From Anadara kagoshimensis (Eukaryota > Mollusca > Bivalvia > Arcoida > Arcidae), in assembly GCA_021292105.1 (NCBI GenBank), contig CM037870.1, positions 48,290,508 to 48,354,507 of the forward strand: a stretch of 64,000 nt of DNA, given 5' to 3'. The stretch's first letter is position 1, and the number at the start of each line of letters is the position of its first letter. Below are positions 59,612 to 64,000 of this stretch, in pieces. The translations under genes and the position numbers were made by a program. Below the pieces are notes generated by a model. The model saw only the letters and a program-made list of their open reading frames with translations, was not told the origin of the DNA and did not search any database.

Positions 59612-62600
59612 CTGTTTTAAAAAAAACACAAGAAGACATGAAATAACGGCTTTTATCGGTAGTTATCGTGGTGTTTTATGAACACATTGCAACAAATATT
59701 ATCATATTTTGGTTCTTATGGCAAATGTCAAACCAAAATATACTAAAGCCATTTGACAGAGGAAAAACATCGAGCAACAAAACCAGTTTGTTTCAAAATC
59801 GATAAAAATGACCCAAACACGCGTGACACAACATTTTAGCATACTGGACCTATAGCTAATATCAATACAACAAATGTCTTTATAATATGCAGGAACAGCG
59901 TTTAGTAAACGTCTTCTATATTTATTTCTAATCATTCAAAAACATCAATCTCCCAAAATGTTAGAAGTAACAACGCAAATAGTTATGGGTTTTTTCTGCT
60001 CACCTGTCCGACGCCGTTCATGCAGGTGTAAACTACGAACCAAACCGGGATCAAGAAAACGACCGCTGCTACCATCAACCATCCCAAAGCGTTGGCAAAG
60101 TCAGGATATCCTTTTAAGGGTTCATATGTTCTGGACTTCATTACAATGATTGTCTGTAGGTAAAACAGTACAAATTAAATACATAAACAATCTGGTTAGT
60201 TATCAGTTGTCATATGGGTCAGTAAGATATATTCTGAATGGACGCTGTCCATACTAAGAAATTTATTTCTAAACCGGATGGGGTAATTGAAAAATAGCCT
60301 GAATGGTCGCTGTCTATGCTAAGAAATTTGTAAAGGAGATGGAAGGGAGTCGGAACATGTATCTCAAATATTCTTAATACTTGAACGGCATTGACATTTT
60401 TAGGTATGTCTATTGACCAGTAGGAAATATCTATGTCAAACTTGTAAGAGCGGATATTATTACTAAAGCTGTTTTAAGTTTAGTACTTAAACGGCCTTTT
60501 AGGAATCAAACTCCCGTTCAGTAGTGCTCTGATGGACCAAAATTGATTGTGGAAATATATAAAATTTTGGAATGTTGGAATGTGTTTTAGAGAAAAACCA
60601 AAACGCATTTTACCACATCCAACTAAGGCAATACTTTAAACGACTAAGCAAAGCTTAATTTTTTAGGAGTTTTAAAATTAAAGCAGAAAATTTTGATGAA
60701 TAACGAAAAATAATCAAACGATGATTTCAGAGAGTGACAGATATACTCACCAACAGGGCCACTGGTGACAACAATATCCACGTGAGTCCAAAGTAGATAA
60801 AACTGATAGAAATACAAATGTTTGAGCCCAGCATCATCTCAATATCTCGCTTAAATCGGAAAAATCCTAAAATATAATCACTAAAATCGAAAGTTTCTGT
60901 ATAATTTATTAAAGAAATGATAGAATTTTGAAAGATGTATAAACTAAATTAAAAACTGTTGGTGTCTTTCTTTTTTTAAAGTGACAATTGGTGTCTTATA
61001 TCACGAGTTTAATAAAATTGTATTTTATTGCATCAGACAGGGTTAAATTCTCTATTATATATACATTAAGTATATTTTAGAGTGAAAAACAGAGTAACAT
61101 TTAATAGAATTTAAAACAAAACCCACAAACATACCAGTCAATGTCAAAAGCAAAATTAAAACTTTGAAAACTAGCAAATTGATTAAAGTATATGAACCAT
61201 AGTGGTGAGACCGAACTACGGAAGGGTACGCATATCCTGTCAGCTAGCTACACAATTTAAAATTTTGAAGCTGCATCAGTCCGAGTGACGGTGGACAGCA
61301 GTTGTTTGTTTCCTTTAAGAATCTTGATGGAATAAAGTCCCGTAAGTCATACAAACCGTAAATATATATAATGGAGATAAATTCAAACAGTCCAATAAAA
61401 AGTAATGGGAAGCCACCAACATATGTGTCCTGTACGTTCAGTAGGTAGGATCCACCCTGAAACACAAAGAATTTGATTACAAAAGACTTTGTAATAGAAA
61501 TGGAACTTGGACGTTTCACGATCTAAATTTTTGCTTGACAATACCCAGGTCAACCAGACACAATACCAAAAGTGAAAACATGACAAGTGGAATGAAGAAA
61601 AGAGCGGCCAATGCACGCCATAAGTGGGAACACGAGAAGAGAGCTAGAAAAACCAGGAACACAAAAAAAATACAAACCAAATAAAAATAACAACCAAAGC
61701 ACAAACAAGTGAGATCTGTAGGCCTATAACTACATATCTTATACAAAAACATTGAGAAAATATTATTATATACAGTGATATATTTCTGAAAGTAAACACA
61801 TTCTAAACCAGTAGACTGAAAACCTACCCGTGTTGCCATTGGTAAACCTAACAGGAACCCGGCCATACAAATTGAAAACCGGAACAGTGTAGTCCGAAAT
61901 TTATTATTCAGCACATCTCTCAACTCATCAACAAGTCCTGTAATTATGGTCTCTACGATGGAAAACTGAGGTAAACATAAATACAAAACTCTAATTAATG
62001 GTCATAATATATATATATTTAATTTTCTGAATGAAATATTCCATTATTTGTAATATTACAGTGCAGTCAGCAGCAAAACGAGTTTGACTTTTCCGTGTTT
62101 TCCAAAATCAAATTAATAATTCTATTACATATATTTCTAAGTACGTATTCTACAACTTGCACTCTATAATTTTAATAATAGCTTTTATTTATCAGGAAAA
62201 TGGCATTTTGTTGAATTCACAAAAAAACGGAAATAATTTTGAATATTTAAGATTACAAGCATCTTGAAAAAATCAACACTAGTACAATGTGTAAAATAAA
62301 TAATAAATAAGATCACACATTGACCATTGTCTTAAACATTGTATTAGTGCAGTAAATCTACAGTTTGACCTCGAACTAAATGCAACAGAATATATTTTGT
62401 TAATTAGGTGCTCTTGTATACACACAATGTTTATGATAACAAATCTACAAAAATCTGATTAGGGGCAAAGCATTTTTTCGGGGTTTTAACTTCTTATGGG
62501 TTTTCTATAGACTAGGAACTCTTGGGTTTTAGTCCCATTATCATTTGGTGTTTTTAGATGTGAACAAAATGTAAAGCAAAGATACTGGAATTACTCAATC

Positions 62601-63502
62601 ATAATGATCAAATACACATTTAACAATTCTGATCTCATGTTAAGTTAAATGATCAGCCAATTTTAATTTGGTTGCATTTTATTTTAAGTCGGTTACAATC
62701 TAATATTTCTAGTAAAGAAAAATTAATTGCTCAGAGTAATGATGTAGAAAAATAGAACAACTATGTTTTTAACCCAAGATACACTTAATTTTTCATTTAT
62801 GTGCATATTAAAATCTATCTGACGTTAATTCTTCTTTTGTTCAATTTTTCACCATTCCATTTTCGCTGGTTATTATAAAGTCTTTCAACAAAAATTTAAT
62901 ATTTATACATTCTATATACATATTGCAATCAAAATGTTTGAATTGAAAAATATCTAAATGTCTGTGTAAAATTTAGGCTCATGGTGCAAATTTATCTCCC
63001 TTTTGTGTAGAAAAACTATTGACAACTTCAGTTGGCGACAAAAAGGCATATTCCACTGATTTAAAACTGTTATTTAATAATGATGAACAATAATACTGTC
63101 TTGAAAACAATCACATTAAATATTTTCTGTTGCAATTACTTTGAGGTTTGATCCTATTTTTTTCTTGGATTGACTGGACTATATAGAACTTCATATATAG
63201 AGCTTTTTACCTGTCCGCATCAAAATAAAATAATTTTGAAAGGATTGTGCGTAATATTTCATTTATTCATGCGGTGATGTTTTTTCATGGAGTCCCGTGT
63301 CCAAATACCATTTGTTTGTCATCAAATCAAAGCTTTCGTTTAATTTTCAATGTGAGTGATTGTTATTTATATACAACAAAATTGACACATACCAGAGAAC
63401 TAAAGCCTAACGTAGCCATCATGAAGAATAAAATTGACCATAAAGGAGCGACTGGCATCTGGGCTAATCCCTCTGGATAAACAACGAAGGTTAATCCTGG
63501 TC
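59327..63502 (-). CDS. SLC6 Na+/Cl--dependent transporter B (glycine-transporter-like), last six coding exons
   Basis: Paralogue of gene A on the same strand. Exons 63393-63502, 61828-61965, 61357-61456, 60751-60866, 60004-60153 and 59327-59611 cover TM8 to the C-terminus with no in-frame stop (899 bp in window). Exon boundaries and phases equal those of gene A, and the exons for TM9 (46 codons), TM10 (100 bp) and TM11 (116 bp) have identical lengths. By my count about 70% of residues match in the TM9 exon and 76% in the TM10 exon. The tail starts [20 protein letters not shown], very close to glycine-transporter tails, and ends ELTKF. The TM8 exon is one codon shorter than in A. TM1-TM7 lie beyond 64000. 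Substrate cannot be assigned. Confidence 0.92.
59612..60003 (-). other. SLC6 B intron before last exon
   Basis: GT-AG intron of 392 bases. No element was recognised. Confidence 0.7.
60004..60153 (-). CDS. SLC6 B exon: TM12
   Basis: The acceptor is TACCTACAG|ACA and the donor is GGACAG|GTGAGC. It encodes 50 residues, including [18 protein letters not shown] and [18 protein letters not shown]. It is one codon longer than in gene A. Confidence 0.92.
60154..60750 (-). other. SLC6 B intron between TM11 and TM12 exons
   Basis: GT-AG. A direct duplication with words GAATGG-CGCTGTC-AT and CTAAGAAATTT occurs near 60234-60330. A possible inverted R2 relative lies at about 60480-60680. Confidence 0.55.
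60751..60866 (-). CDS. SLC6 B exon: TM11
   Basis: The acceptor is TATTTTAG|GA and the donor is CTGTTG|GTGAGT. It encodes [20 protein letters not shown], then a hydrophobic helix ending LLSPVALL. It is 116 bp as in gene A. Confidence 0.93.
60867..61356 (-). repeat. SLC6 B intron between TM10 and TM11 exons, with an R1-type copy (about 61110-61265)
   Basis: R1 words present: ACAAACATACCAGTC, AAAACTTTGAAAACTAGC, GTGAGACCG, CGGAAGGGTACGCA and TCAGCTAGCTACAC. Confidence 0.6.
61357..61456 (-). CDS. SLC6 B exon: TM10
   Basis: The acceptor is TGTGTTTCAG|GGT. The donor is TTTACG|GTTTGT, a weak match to consensus, but the phase and the 100 bp length match gene A. It encodes [15 protein letters not shown], then [18 protein letters not shown]. 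Confidence 0.9.
61457..61827 (-). other. SLC6 B intron between TM9 and TM10 exons
   Basis: GT-AG intron of 371 bases. Overlapping minus-strand ORFs here are read-through of the exon frame. No element was recognised. Confidence 0.65.
61828..61965 (-). CDS. SLC6 B exon: TM9 start to TM10 start
   Basis: The acceptor is TACCTCAG|TTT and the donor is ACACGG|GTAGGT. It encodes [19 protein letters not shown] and [19 protein letters not shown], 46 codons as in gene A. Phase 0 at both ends. Confidence 0.93.
61966..63392 (-). other. SLC6 B intron after TM8 exon
   Basis: AT-rich, 1.4 kb. No repeat or coding signal was recognised. Confidence 0.65.
63393..63502 (-). CDS. SLC6 B exon: TM8
   Basis: The acceptor is AATTACAAG|GA and the donor is TCTCTG|GTATGT. 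It encodes [20 protein letters not shown], then [17 protein letters not shown]. It has FFMM where gene A has FFFMM, so it is one residue shorter within the helix. Confidence 0.93.
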
Positions 63503-64000
63503 CTTGTAATTAAACAAAAACATATATTATATATAATGTTACATAATTATTAAAAGACACTATGATTTTTTTTTCAAAATGTTTTCAAACATGGGGTTCG
63601 CCGCTGTACCATGTGATCAGTACTTTAATGTTTATGCGGGACGTGTTGGAAAACGTTTATGCCTCAAACTTCTGGAAAAACGTAGTTTTTACGGAAAAAC
63701 ATGAACTTATATTATTCCATATCCAATGGGAATAATAATGCCGCACAAAAGGCAAGGAGTACGTGGTCAAGCGGCGACTTATGCCACTTTTTTAAGGTAC
63801 TATAGATTATTTCGACAAACGGATTGTTCGTTTAAGTCTTGATTAGTTAAATTAATGCTTAACAAACCTCAAATTAAATAATCGATAAAGAAAAGAATGT
63901 TGACTAATTAAATGAAAACTGTCTAAGCTTCGAACAACTGGAGCCAGATAAATTAGAGCGATCTTCAAAACTTTTGAGTTTCGGATTATATTCAAAAGTA
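63503..64000 (-). other. SLC6 B intron, continues out of window
   Basis: Upstream of the TM8 exon. A fragment with AAGCTTCGAACAACTGG near 63927 resembles the end of the element at 29196-29435. The preceding (TM7) exon is not in the window. Confidence 0.6.

Noticed and set aside
63247..63480. Plus-strand ORF near the right edge
   Set aside because: Antisense shadow of the SLC6 B TM8 exon.

Overview
The window is animal nuclear DNA: AT-rich, with long GT-AG introns, many simple repeats and many short inverted-repeat transposons. The gene content, a thyroid hormone receptor plus SLC6 transporters, and the repeat style suggest a lophotrochozoan, most likely a bivalve mollusc. That assignment is inference; no species is proposed. 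Everything rests on reading the sequence by eye; splice phases were checked by arithmetic.

Left third, plus strand (1-22975): the 3' part of a thyroid hormone receptor gene. Seven exons encode 444 residues: a Ser-rich N-terminal domain (5' end outside the window), both zinc fingers split over two exons, the hinge, and the ligand-binding domain with helix 12. Its introns hold microsatellites, inverted-repeat elements, a 1 kb tandem duplication and several nuclear-receptor-type half-site pairs. A probable 3' UTR follows, then about 8 kb without a recognised gene, containing a 642 bp foldback element with CACTA termini.

Middle, minus strand (54737 down to 32207): a complete SLC6 sodium/chloride-dependent transporter gene A, glycine-transporter-like. 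I reconstruct 15 coding exons whose lengths sum to 1869 bp (622 residues plus stop) with every phase matching. The proposed first coding exon supplies only the ATG. Upstream of exon 8 lies an array of 63 bp tandem copies of the intron/exon junction (acceptor plus the first ~42 coding bases), open in the same frame. Repeated acceptor choice there could add 21-residue steps before TM6; this is the most unusual signal in the window. Exon 12 has a smaller duplicated acceptor.

Right, minus strand (63502 down to 59327): the last six coding exons of a second SLC6 gene B with the same exon boundaries and phases. A and B are therefore a tandem, same-strand duplicate pair; B's 5' part lies beyond the window. 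Between them are a dead mariner element sitting in one of two tandem flank copies, which leaves an empty-site paralogue next to it, and a three-unit 320 bp satellite-like array.

The genes do not form an operon. The two transporters probably share substrate class and ancestry. No functional link to the receptor can be shown from sequence.
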